From: Promethearchaeota archaeon | GTDB lineage: Archaea > Asgardarchaeota > Lokiarchaeia > Sigyniarchaeales > Promethearchaeaceae | Reading direction: 5' to 3' | NCBI GenBank assembly: GCA_014729055.1 | Contig: WJKO01000210.1 | Span: 1 to 14,220 of the forward strand | DNA: 14,220 bases | Shown: one piece after another, positions 7,039 through 13,389 of the stretch | Layout of the letters: every line of letters begins with the position of its first letter | Numbering within the stretch: the stretch's first letter is position 1 | Notes under the pieces: generated by a model | What the model saw: the letters and a program-made list of their open reading frames with translations, nothing else | Database searches by the model: none | Told to the model about the DNA's origin: nothing | Translations under genes and position numbers: made by a program

Positions 7039-8243
7039 TTTTGTCCAACATTATATACGGGCCATGAATTAACAGTTCGCCATTTATTTACGTTGGAATC
7101 ACTGATATCGGGATCTGAACAGACATAGTAATAGACTTTGTCATGAGCTGTCCATCTGCTATTATAAGAACTCGTTCCTCTATCAAAATAAAACTCAGTT
7201 TGAAATAACCATTCCTCTAGATCCCCCACGTCACCTCCAGAAGGCGGACTATCCCAATTTGGAAATGATAATTCACTTACTGGGTATCCATGGCCCATTG
7301 GTGCCATATATAGGATCTGATGATTCTGAGCGCTGGAACTCCCGTAATAATTATATTCTAAATAACCTGTAATAGTACCTTCACTAAAAACATCATCCCA
7401 TCCTCCTACGTGAACACCTGATGCATGGACATTTTGAGCCCGATTATGTCCTGACGGATTAATATTTCCTTGCATATCGAGATCCATAAGACTGCGCTTA
7501 TCCCACCAGCTATCTTTCGTCGGATGCTGAGTAACAACATCTCTTACATATTCGATGCCTCCATTAAAACCACCAGTCCAAGTACATATCAGATTGTATC
7601 GCATCTGACCACCTTCCATTGCGATATGGTTGTATTGTTCGGGCGAAGCGGTCGCAATATATTGAGCAATTAACTCGGGAATATTCTCTCCGGCATAGCA
7701 GAATTGGTTTATTCCGAGGGCAGAACCGCCCCACGATCCGATTTTTCCGTTATACCACCAAGTTTCAAATCCCGCGTTATTCTTCAACCATTGGATAAGA
7801 TCATAGCCGTCTTTCCAATCGCTTCCAAACACATCAAAACCACCGTTTGAATCGCCCGTACCCCTCATATCTTGGTATAAAACGAAACAATCGTCATCTC
7901 CATGAATAAATTCTGGTTCTCTTGCGTAATTCTGCCCTTTTCGATCCTCACAATTTTGATAAGCAGCCGCAAATGTATACGGATTTCGTACTATTAGCGT
8001 TGGACCTCGTTGCCCCAAATCTAATTCATCATAAAAAACCCAAGTGGATAGAGTTGCAGGAGGATTTCCTAACGACAATAAATTCTGCGCTGGACTGTTT
8101 GGGTATAGAAAAGGCCAGTCCCAAGCGTAACCTTGTGGAATTATACTGGAAATACCCGTCGATATAAAGCAAATTAGAATTAAGCATGAAAATATTTTTC
8201 TCTTCCTAAGTTTTTTTCTAGCGGTATTCCAGAAATTCCTCAT
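6996..8243 (-). CDS. N-terminal part of secreted CocE/NonD (peptidase S15-like) hydrolase, ends at a frameshift
   Basis: Residues 1-41 form a signal peptide: a basic stretch KKLRKRK, a hydrophobic core SCLILICFISTGISSII, and a small-residue end near GYA. The mature part is an alpha/beta hydrolase of the CocE/X-Pro dipeptidyl-peptidase type. It shows YQDMRGTGDSNG (oxyanion side), the nucleophile elbow GSWGGSALG with Ser174, Asp283/284 in VGGWDDVF and His318 in APMGHG, a complete Ser-Asp-His triad. The frame stops at 6996, before the C-terminal beta-sandwich, and that domain continues in the -1 frame. The joined protein would be about 1270 aa: secreted enzyme, FN3 array, TM anchor. Family members cleave X-Pro peptides, acyl esters or cocaine-like esters; the substrate here is unknown. 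No clear Shine-Dalgarno precedes ATG 8243, and a TATA-like box about 26 bp upstream suggests a leaderless message. Confidence 0.85.
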   Translation of the reverse strand: MRNFWNTARKKLRKRKIFSCLILICFISTGISSIIPQGYAWDWPFLYPNSPAQNLLSLGNPPATLSTWVFYDELDLGQRGPTLIVRNPYTFAAAYQNCEDRKGQNYAREPEFIHGDDDCFVLYQDMRGTGDSNGGFDVFGSDWKDGYDLIQWLKNNAGFETWWYNGKIGSWGGSALGINQFCYAGENIPELIAQYIATASPEQYNHIAMEGGQMRYNLICTWTGGFNGGIEYVRDVVTQHPTKDSWWDKRSLMDLDMQGNINPSGHNRAQNVHASGVHVGGWDDVFSEGTITGYLEYNYYGSSSAQNHQILYMAPMGHGYPVSELSFPNWDSPPSGGDVGDLEEWLFQTEFYFDRGTSSYNSRWTAHDKVYYYVCSDPDISDSNVNKWRTVNSWPVYNVGQKWYFWPVQTSGMAT

Positions 8244-8263
8244 AAATATAATTATGATTGATT

Positions 8264-8273
8264 CAAAATATTA
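8264..8273 (-). promoter_or_regulatory. TATA-like box of the surface hydrolase gene
   Basis: Read on the - strand, TAATATTTTG is centred about 26 bp before the ATG at 8243. That is the archaeal TATA-to-start distance for a leaderless or near-leaderless message. No ribosome site is seen between it and the ATG, in keeping with this. Composition is AT-rich throughout, so the call is tentative. Confidence 0.35.
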
Positions 8274-8280
8274 GTTTTTT

Positions 8281-8314
8281 GATTACATCAAGTAATCTAA
8301 TAATTACAAGTAAT
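8281..8314. promoter_or_regulatory. Two adjacent inverted repeats sharing an ATTAC half-site (candidate operator)
   Basis: GATTAC-5 nt-GTAATC (8281-8297) is followed five bases later by ATTAC-AA-GTAAT (8303-8314). Both are perfect small dyads with the same half-site. They sit just upstream of the TATA-like box of the surface hydrolase gene, 38-71 bp before its start, where an archaeal activator or repressor could act. The binding protein is unknown; the winged-helix regulator at 9688-10941 is one candidate. Confidence 0.35.
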
Positions 8315-8363
8315 GAAACATTAGGGCTTTTTCATTAGAAGATATATTAAACACGATAACGAG

Positions 8364-8387
8364 GGCACAGATTAAGAAACACATCAA
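8364..8387 (+). repeat. 24-bp intergenic copy of a URO-D-like gene segment
   Basis: These 24 bases match 4279-4302 of the URO-D-like gene at 23 of 24 positions, same orientation. In frame they read AQIKKHI, as in that protein, and then stop at TAA 8392-8394. The match lies between two - strand genes and outside any gene. It may be the remnant of a deleted URO-D paralogue or a small ectopic duplication. Confidence 0.5.
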
Positions 8388-8392
8388 TGATT

Positions 8393-8458
8393 AAAAAAAA
8401 CAAAAAAAAACAGATTAAAAAAAGGTTTTTATGTGGTTACATTAAACGCTGACCACAT
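8393..8458 (-). terminator. Hairpin plus T tract after the zinc-ribbon membrane protein gene
   Basis: On the - strand the dyad ATGTGGT / ACCACAT (8458-8452 with 8437-8431; 7-bp stem, 14-nt loop) overlaps the last codons and stop of the gene. Runs of T follow: 5 bases are A, then T7 around 8417-8423, T9 at 8402-8410 and T8 at 8393-8400. This is a good intrinsic-type terminator, and the T runs alone would serve in an archaeon. Confidence 0.6.
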
Positions 8459-9486
8459 GTTTTACAGAATTTGCTCCCTTCATCATTTTCTTTACCACAG
8501 CTGGGGCAATATGCAGTACTAAATTCTTGATCAAAGTCTTCATCCTCAAAATTATAACTTTGATTAGCTGCCGTTGGTTGAGTCATGTCTTTCTGATTGT
8601 AGTTTATGTTGACATTTAATGTCTGAGGTTGGTTAGGTGCTGGAGTTTTCGACTTATTTTTATCCTCTTCAAAATGACGCTTGATTCTCTTTCCTATTTT
8701 CCGATAAGCGGATATTTGTAATATATAGAAAATAAGATATGGCAAAGCTAATACAAGAACAACTATCGTACCAAGTAACATTACAAAACTTGAAATGAAA
8801 ATCATTACGTTGAAAACTCCTAAGAAAAACATCGAAACTGTCATTCTAGTACATCCTCTAGCTGCCTTCTTTATATTTCGCTCATCTGAATAGTTTTTTA
8901 ATCCTTTCTTTAATTTACCCCAAGACATCATCCGAAGAATATAACCGGTAACTGTACCGATAATTGGGGCATATAGTAATAAATCTTTTACTTTTAGAAT
9001 GTCACCGATATCCTCGAATATAGTATTAAAAAAGCTTAATGGATCTGTCCAGATCGGAGAACTCATAGTATCTGTAAGCAATAGAACCACAGCATCTTTT
9101 ATAGTATTCGATAGGGACATTATTTGAGCTCCTATAATTGTAAGGAGAATTGCAATCAGAATCGCTGTAACTAAATACGAAAGAATCTGTAAAACGGAAA
9201 ACGCAGTGAATTTGCCGTCATCCAAAGCCGAACCAGTTGAAAATCCTCGAATAATCATTAACAAATTCTGAATAACAATGACGAGTGCAAAAATACCAGC
9301 TAAGCCAAGCCATCCTAGTACTAAGTAAAAACTAATTTCAATTAATTGAAAACTAATAATAGGCAAAAACATTGAAAAAATCATAAACATAGGACAGAGG
9401 AATGTACTCCACAGCATTCCAGTTCCGATACCTCTGATCGATTTTCCAAGTTTGTATAATTTTTTAAGATCTTCTTGTTCTGTCAT
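8437..9486 (-). CDS. Multi-pass membrane protein with C-terminal zinc ribbon
   Basis: A 349-aa membrane protein of unknown function. From the chosen ATG, it has an N-terminal charged segment (TEQEDLKKLYKLGKSIRGIG) and then several hydrophobic segments at about 25-47, 52-80, 94-125, a weaker one at about 170-185, and 214-263. A basic cytoplasmic stretch (RKIGKRIKRHF) follows, then a Pro/Gln/Asn-rich linker, an acidic patch FEDEDFDQEF, and a CPSCG...CKTCG zinc ribbon (C327, C330, C341, C344) at the extreme C-terminus. The ATG at 9484-9486 is preferred over an in-frame ATG 45 bp upstream because AAAGGAAA lies 6 bases before it. The architecture resembles archaeal DUF973/DUF996-type membrane proteins with zinc ribbons, but I cannot confirm that. 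It shares strand with the regulator upstream and the surface hydrolase downstream, though a terminator separates it from the latter. Confidence 0.75.
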   Translation of the reverse strand: MTEQEDLKKLYKLGKSIRGIGTGMLWSTFLCPMFMIFSMFLPIISFQLIEISFYLVLGWLGLAGIFALVIVIQNLLMIIRGFSTGSALDDGKFTAFSVLQILSYLVTAILIAILLTIIGAQIMSLSNTIKDAVVLLLTDTMSSPIWTDPLSFFNTIFEDIGDILKVKDLLLYAPIIGTVTGYILRMMSWGKLKKGLKNYSDERNIKKAARGCTRMTVSMFFLGVFNVMIFISSFVMLLGTIVVLVLALPYLIFYILQISAYRKIGKRIKRHFEEDKNKSKTPAPNQPQTLNVNINYNQKDMTQPTAANQSYNFEDEDFDQEFSTAYCPSCGKENDEGSKFCKTCGQRLM

Positions 9487-9490
9487 GTTA

Positions 9491-9498
9491 TTTCCTTT
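9491..9498 (-). promoter_or_regulatory. Shine-Dalgarno deciding the start of the zinc-ribbon membrane protein
   Basis: AAAGGAAA on the - strand, with its GGA at 9495-9493, lies 6 bases before the ATG at 9486. The alternative in-frame ATG at 9531 has only AT-rich sequence ahead of it, so translation most likely begins at 9486. Confidence 0.6.
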
Positions 9499-9687
9499 GA
9501 CAGAAGTAATATAAAAATGTTTTATTATCATCTGATTGTAGAAAATAGAGTCAAGGCTATTATTTCGTTTCTTACTTTTAGAACTACCGATAAATATTTG
9601 TGATAAGAAGTAAAATCTGAATATGTTTTTATAATAATTAAAACTAATAAAAATGTCAAAATGAGTGAATTCATTATTTGAAACTTT

Positions 9688-10941
9688 CTAATCCGATCCT
9701 CGCTCTATATTAATTTCCTCAATATTTCCGATAATAGGAAATAATTCTTTCTTTCGTCCGTTCTTTCTAATCTCCACAAGCTTATTGGTTATAAGTTTAT
9801 CTATGTGATATTTTATCGTCTTATGATCTAAATCCAAGTTTTTTGCTATTTTATTAGCATAAGTGCCCGGATTTTCCTCGATTATATTGAGTATTTGCAC
9901 GGTTACTCTACTCTTTGCTAATTTTATATCTATGTTTGACATTGGGTTGCTATTGTAATAAGGGAAATAGACCACATATTGCCCTATGTTTTTCTTACCT
10001 ATGATTTTATATGTCTCAAGGATATCAAGATGCCAAACCAAATTTCCGGGAGATAACTCTGTCTGTCGTAACAACTCGTTAAAATGAATTCCTGGGTGGT
10101 CTAAAATCAAATCGATTATTGTTGAACGGTTCTCATTCTCTAAAACATCGTCTATGGATAGTCTATGAACACTATCTGTATGTTTAATTATTCTATTTTT
10201 AATAAATTCGCGGTACTCTGATTTACTGAAAACAATTATTACGGAGAGGAACGAAATGCTTACAATAACAAGCGCAATTAATAGACTTATATCTAAAGCT
10301 GGAGTGAAAACAGAAACGTATAACTCCGTTTCAGAATTTATTACGGTGGTTGTAATTGCTTCTTCATCTGTGTTCGTTACTTCTGTTTCCAATGTTTTCC
10401 ATCCGTCTTCCTCGGTATATAAACTCCATTTATCGTTGGCACCTATATTCTGTTCAGAATCAACTATTGCACTTAACTCTAAATTGTCAATCGAGTCATT
10501 TATTTCAATTTTCAGATATGCGTTCCATTGATTCTTGAATCGATTATTACCAGTTCGATATCTCCTGTTTTGGAATTTTGTTTCGAATGGCTCGTTGTAG
10601 ATTCGTAGAGAGATATTATTTTTATTCGTAATATTAAAATTTAATTGCCTATTTCCAAGATGGGAATTGATATCTATTTGTAAGTCGATTGTAACATTTG
10701 AAATTATACGAAATTGATTATTACGCGCAAATTGATATTCTACCCACCCTTCATTTCCACTTACCTCATCAGATATACTGTAACCTGCTATTGTTTCAGT
10801 TCGTGCTTGAACTGCGATTATAATGTTAGAAAGAGTAAATGCCAAGATAATTGATAAGAAATATAAATTTTTTAGATCATAACCACTCAATCGATGGCTT
10901 AACTTCAATTTTCCGTCCTTTTTTTTCAATTGAGTGTTCAT
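9688..10941 (-). CDS. Membrane-tethered transcriptional regulator: ectodomain plus two cytoplasmic winged helices
   Basis: A 417-aa predicted one-component surface sensor. A basic N-terminus leads into TM1 (about 25-45). An extracytoplasmic beta-rich domain follows (about 46-215), with several N-x-S/T sites and a W172/W181 pair in KWSLYTEEDGW. TM2 is at about 216-239. Two winged-helix domains lie in the cytoplasm: wHTH-1 (about 262-326, TIIDLILDHPGIHFNELL then LSPGNLVWHLDIL) and wHTH-2 (about 341-403, ILNIIEENPGTYANKIA then LDHKTIKYHIDKL). Tandem wHTH regulators of this sort (COG3398-like) are common in archaea. Its ectodomain aligns by eye with the next gene upstream (11080-11739). AAGGA at 10954-10950 sits 8 bases before ATG 10941. 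It may regulate its neighbours, including the surface hydrolase; this is inference. After its stop the - strand has AATGA/TCATT repeats and T-rich sequence that could end transcription. Confidence 0.8.
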   Translation of the reverse strand: MNTQLKKKDGKLKLSHRLSGYDLKNLYFLSIILAFTLSNIIIAVQARTETIAGYSISDEVSGNEGWVEYQFARNNQFRIISNVTIDLQIDINSHLGNRQLNFNITNKNNISLRIYNEPFETKFQNRRYRTGNNRFKNQWNAYLKIEINDSIDNLELSAIVDSEQNIGANDKWSLYTEEDGWKTLETEVTNTDEEAITTTVINSETELYVSVFTPALDISLLIALVIVSISFLSVIIVFSKSEYREFIKNRIIKHTDSVHRLSIDDVLENENRSTIIDLILDHPGIHFNELLRQTELSPGNLVWHLDILETYKIIGKKNIGQYVVYFPYYNSNPMSNIDIKLAKSRVTVQILNIIEENPGTYANKIAKNLDLDHKTIKYHIDKLITNKLVEIRKNGRKKELFPIIGNIEEINIERGSD

Positions 10942-11027
10942 TATTAAAATCCTTCAGTTTATGATTATAATATTTTATGGATAATAGATTAAAGTAATTT
11001 GTAAGTACAGAAATGTAATCGTAAACA

Positions 11028-11049
11028 AAATAAAAAAATAAAAAATTTT
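11028..11049 (-). terminator. T-rich run after the ectodomain-only protein gene
   Basis: On the - strand, beginning about 31 bases after the stop at 11080, two runs of six or seven T are separated by single A bases (ATTTTTTATTTTTTTATTTTG). This fits a hairpin-less archaeal terminator. If functional, the downstream regulator would need its own promoter, or readthrough; an AT-rich element at about 10965-10978 could supply one. Confidence 0.4.
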
Positions 11050-11079
11050 AGAAACTAAATTTATTGTATTTTCCATTGT

Positions 11080-11739
11080 CTATTGTCTTTTCTTGATAGC
11101 ATATAAGACTATTCCGACTGCAGCAACTGCACCGGCGCCAATAAGAATCATGGTTGTAATAGGCATTGCGTCGTCAACTATTGTCCATACGCTGAAATGG
11201 TCTGTTGATGCTAATAATTCTCCATCTACAAACTCACTTTCAACAGGAACCCACTCATCAGCTTCTTCATCAAAATACGCCCATGTCTTTCCATTTGCTT
11301 CTGATTGGGACATTTCCATACCCAATTTCGCGGTGCAAGACTGATTTGCTGTAATATTAACTGCGAAACCATAATTCATCCTAACTCGATTTCGGTTTCG
11401 TACGGTTTTACCAGCCTCAACACCAAGCTGTGATTCTTCTTCACGACAAGTCATATTCAATTCGATATCTTGATCACCATCGACTGATGTAATTTCCAAG
11501 CTCATTTCCTTATCGCCAATAGACATTGCATCGCAATCCATGTTTAATTCCATCTCTGTCGTTCCATTAATTCTCAATCTAGTTCTTTGCCTAAATTGAT
11601 AAGTAGTCTCTTCACCAGCGTTTTGATGCCCGGAATGTTTGTCACTACTTGGTACTTCTACTGTTGCACCTGCGGCAATTGATACCATAAAATATGCCAT
11701 AATGGAAAAGACCAAAAAATATTGTAATTTTCTCTTCAT
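11080..11739 (-). CDS. Signal-peptide/TM-anchored surface protein, ectodomain related to the adjacent regulator
   Basis: 219 aa. A signal peptide (about 1-24: KRK, then YFLVFSIMAYFMVSIAAGA) is followed by a beta-rich ectodomain (25-190) and a C-terminal TM helix (about 192-215) with a short basic tail IKKRQ. The ectodomain contains YQFRQRTRLRI, three acidic Asn-rich strands, KTWAYFDEEADEWVPVESE (about 151-169) and a DHFSVWTIV strand (180-188). The W-x-Y...EE...W-x-x-(V/L)-E block has a counterpart in the membrane regulator just downstream, as does the earlier YQF-x-R segment. Cysteines at about 69, 98 and 135 could form a disulfide. The HFSVW strand recalls the end of beta-sandwich modules found in many archaeal surface proteins. 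Function unknown; a ligand-binding or competing co-sensor for the regulator is a reasonable guess. Only a weak GTGA ribosome site precedes the ATG. Confidence 0.75.
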   Translation of the reverse strand: MKRKLQYFLVFSIMAYFMVSIAAGATVEVPSSDKHSGHQNAGEETTYQFRQRTRLRINGTTEMELNMDCDAMSIGDKEMSLEITSVDGDQDIELNMTCREEESQLGVEAGKTVRNRNRVRMNYGFAVNITANQSCTAKLGMEMSQSEANGKTWAYFDEEADEWVPVESEFVDGELLASTDHFSVWTIVDDAMPITTMILIGAGAVAAVGIVLYAIKKRQ

Positions 11740-11918
11740 TTTATTTTCACTTTTTCTTTTGGTTCTATGATATCAAAGTCATTTATCAATATTTAAGGTC
11801 TGAAGAACACTTATCCCCATATTTTTCTTTTTTAAAAAAACATTCAGAACTTATAGATTACTTTTTCCCATTTTTTTATAGCATGAAAATTTTTAAGAAA
11901 GTAAAGAAAACTTAAATT
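11740..11918. promoter_or_regulatory. Divergent intergenic promoter region
   Basis: This 179-bp gap separates the surface protein (leftward) from the 65-aa gene (rightward). For the leftward gene, a TATA-like CTTAAATATTG on the - strand (about 11788-11798) lies some 50 bp before its ATG. For the rightward gene, either TTTTTTTATAG (about 11872-11881) or AATTTTTAAG (about 11887-11896, roughly 27 bp before the ATG and so suited to a leaderless message) could serve. Long A and T runs at 11829-11841 prevent a confident choice. Confidence 0.4.
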
Positions 11919-12116
11919 ATGACACAATTTAATGGAAAACTCGTACTTGACGAAGATGGATTGCTCTGCGTTAAGATGCACATCTCTCCCATGAATCCAG
12001 AATTATACGACATCCCATTACAAGAATTATTAGAAGATCTAATCAATAAAGATATTTTTATGGAAGTCTTTGCGACACAGAAAAGATGGGAAGGTGAAGG
12101 AGGATCAGAGGAATGA
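11919..12116 (+). CDS. Small conserved-looking acidic protein, coupled to a dehydrogenase
   Basis: 65 aa, not recognised. The N-terminal half looks like a beta hairpin (FNGKLVLDEDGLLCVKMHI), the middle like an amphipathic helix (IPLQELLEDLINK), followed by a strand (IFMEVFATQKRW) and an acidic/Gly tail WEGEGGSEE. It has no signal peptide, TM segment or metal motif; one Cys is present. Its stop overlaps the start of the Gfo/Idh/MocA gene (ATGA at 12113-12116), and its last codons carry that gene's strong ribosome site, so the two are made together. It could be a small subunit or regulator of the dehydrogenase, or a leader whose main job is coupling. No ribosome site precedes its own ATG. Coding status is supported by the precise overlap and composition. 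Confidence 0.65.
   Translation: MTQFNGKLVLDEDGLLCVKMHISPMNPELYDIPLQELLEDLINKDIFMEVFATQKRWEGEGGSEE
12097..12104 (+). promoter_or_regulatory. Shine-Dalgarno of the Gfo/Idh/MocA gene
   Basis: AAGGAGGA ends 8 bases before ATG 12113 and lies within the end of the 65-aa gene. It is a near-perfect anti-16S match, fixes the start, and indicates coupled translation. Confidence 0.75.
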
Positions 12117-13339
12117 GTAATAATAACAGCGAACTCGAATCTAATTCTGATCGTATAAAGTTCGGATTAATAGGAACTGGAGCGAGATGCGGGGGCTTAT
12201 CAAGAACATTGGTAAAAGACCCAGAACAGCGAGGCGATGTAATAGCTCTATGTGATATTAATCAAACCGCACTAAAAAAAGCAGAGGGAATGGTTAAAAG
12301 TTACTTAAAGCATGGAACAAAGAATTATACGGATTATAGAGAATTATTAGACAATCCCGATGTGGATGCGGTCATTATATCACCTCCTGACTTTTTACAC
12401 CATAAAATGGCGATTGATGCGTTTAATGCGGGAAAGCATGTTTTTCTCGAAAAACCAGTTGGTATAAATTTAGATCAGATGATTGATATTGTAAATGCTG
12501 CAAAAAATTCCGGAAAAACTTTAGAAGTAGGTTATGTGCTTAGATATGCGCCATTTTTTGTAGAAATGAAAAAAATGATTGATGACGAGGAAATAGGAGA
12601 ACCATTGTTCTGCCAGGCATTAGAGGAATATTACGGGGCTTATCACTTTTATCGGGGTTGGTGGAAGAAAAAGGCTAATACTGGGGGGATTATGATACAA
12701 AAGATTTGCCATGATATGGATCTTCATTATTGGATGTTCGGGAAACCCAAAAAGATATGTGCATTTGAAAGCCTCATGAACTTTAAACCTGGTGGATGGG
12801 ATAATAAGGGAGCAGTGACTTGCCATGAATGCGAAAACCGTTGCCCATATTTTACGCCAGAGACTGGTGGTCGAACGAATTCGGATGAATGTGTGTTTAA
12901 TGATCCCCATGATATAACGGATAATTGTCAGATTATTATTCAATTTGAAACGGGTTTAAATCTTAGTATGGGCATGAATTTCTTTAATTCAAGAGGGCAG
13001 AGTGACAGGCATTGGCGAGTTGTTGGTTCAAAAGGAGAGATTACTGGGCGTCTTTCAACTGGTATGATTCGATATGACCCAAGATTCGATAGTACGATGG
13101 GATTTGAAAAAACTAAAGTGTATTTATGCAACAAGCCCGGAACTGGAGGTCATGCTGGGGGCGATGCCGTTCAGATATTAGAATTTTTGCAAGCGATTAA
13201 GGAAGGGCGTGAATCTAAAGCGGGAATAGAAAGCGCATATTGGAGTAGCATAATGATTATGGGAGCTCAAATGTCAGCAGATAAAGATAAGATTGTTCGA
13301 ATACAAGATTTAACGGATAAATATCCTTATCCTGGTTGA
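12113..13339 (+). CDS. Gfo/Idh/MocA family NAD(P)-dependent oxidoreductase with Cys cluster
   Basis: 408-aa cytoplasmic sugar or cyclitol dehydrogenase-type protein. The N-terminal Rossmann domain shows GLIGTGARCGG (18-28) and CDIN (47-50) for dinucleotide binding. VFLEKPVG (110-117) contains the family's E-K-P catalytic lysine K114. The C-terminal domain has GGIMIQKICHDMDLHYWMFG (191-210), with H200 and D203 in the usual substrate/catalytic positions. An insertion at about 237-260 carries C237-x2-C240-x3-C244 and C260. Related Gfo/Idh/MocA subfamilies carry a similar CxxC...C insertion, so this is probably structural, perhaps metal-binding. Length is typical. It is coupled to the upstream 65-aa gene. 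Together with the isomerase and amidohydrolases on the far side of the window it suggests a carbohydrate-oxidising lifestyle, though co-regulation is not shown. Confidence 0.88.
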   Translation: MSNNNSELESNSDRIKFGLIGTGARCGGLSRTLVKDPEQRGDVIALCDINQTALKKAEGMVKSYLKHGTKNYTDYRELLDNPDVDAVIISPPDFLHHKMAIDAFNAGKHVFLEKPVGINLDQMIDIVNAAKNSGKTLEVGYVLRYAPFFVEMKKMIDDEEIGEPLFCQALEEYYGAYHFYRGWWKKKANTGGIMIQKICHDMDLHYWMFGKPKKICAFESLMNFKPGGWDNKGAVTCHECENRCPYFTPETGGRTNSDECVFNDPHDITDNCQIIIQFETGLNLSMGMNFFNSRGQSDRHWRVVGSKGEITGRLSTGMIRYDPRFDSTMGFEKTKVYLCNKPGTGGHAGGDAVQILEFLQAIKEGRESKAGIESAYWSSIMIMGAQMSADKDKIVRIQDLTDKYPYPG

Positions 13340-13354
13340 TTATAGATGTTAGAC

Positions 13355-13389
13355 AGATTCATCTATCTTGATTGATTATAAATGAATCT
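13355..13389. terminator. Inverted repeat between convergent genes, possible bidirectional terminator
   Basis: AGATTCAT (13355-13362) and ATGAATCT (13382-13389) form a perfect 8-bp dyad with a 19-nt loop. It begins 16 bp after the dehydrogenase stop and overlaps the last codons of the convergent metallophosphoesterase. No T run follows on either side, so termination activity is uncertain. Confidence 0.3.

Noticed and set aside
10994..11020. GTAAT/GTAATC copies upstream of the regulator gene as more operator sites
   Set aside because: They are single half-sites, and such 5-6-mers are expected many times by chance in DNA of this composition.
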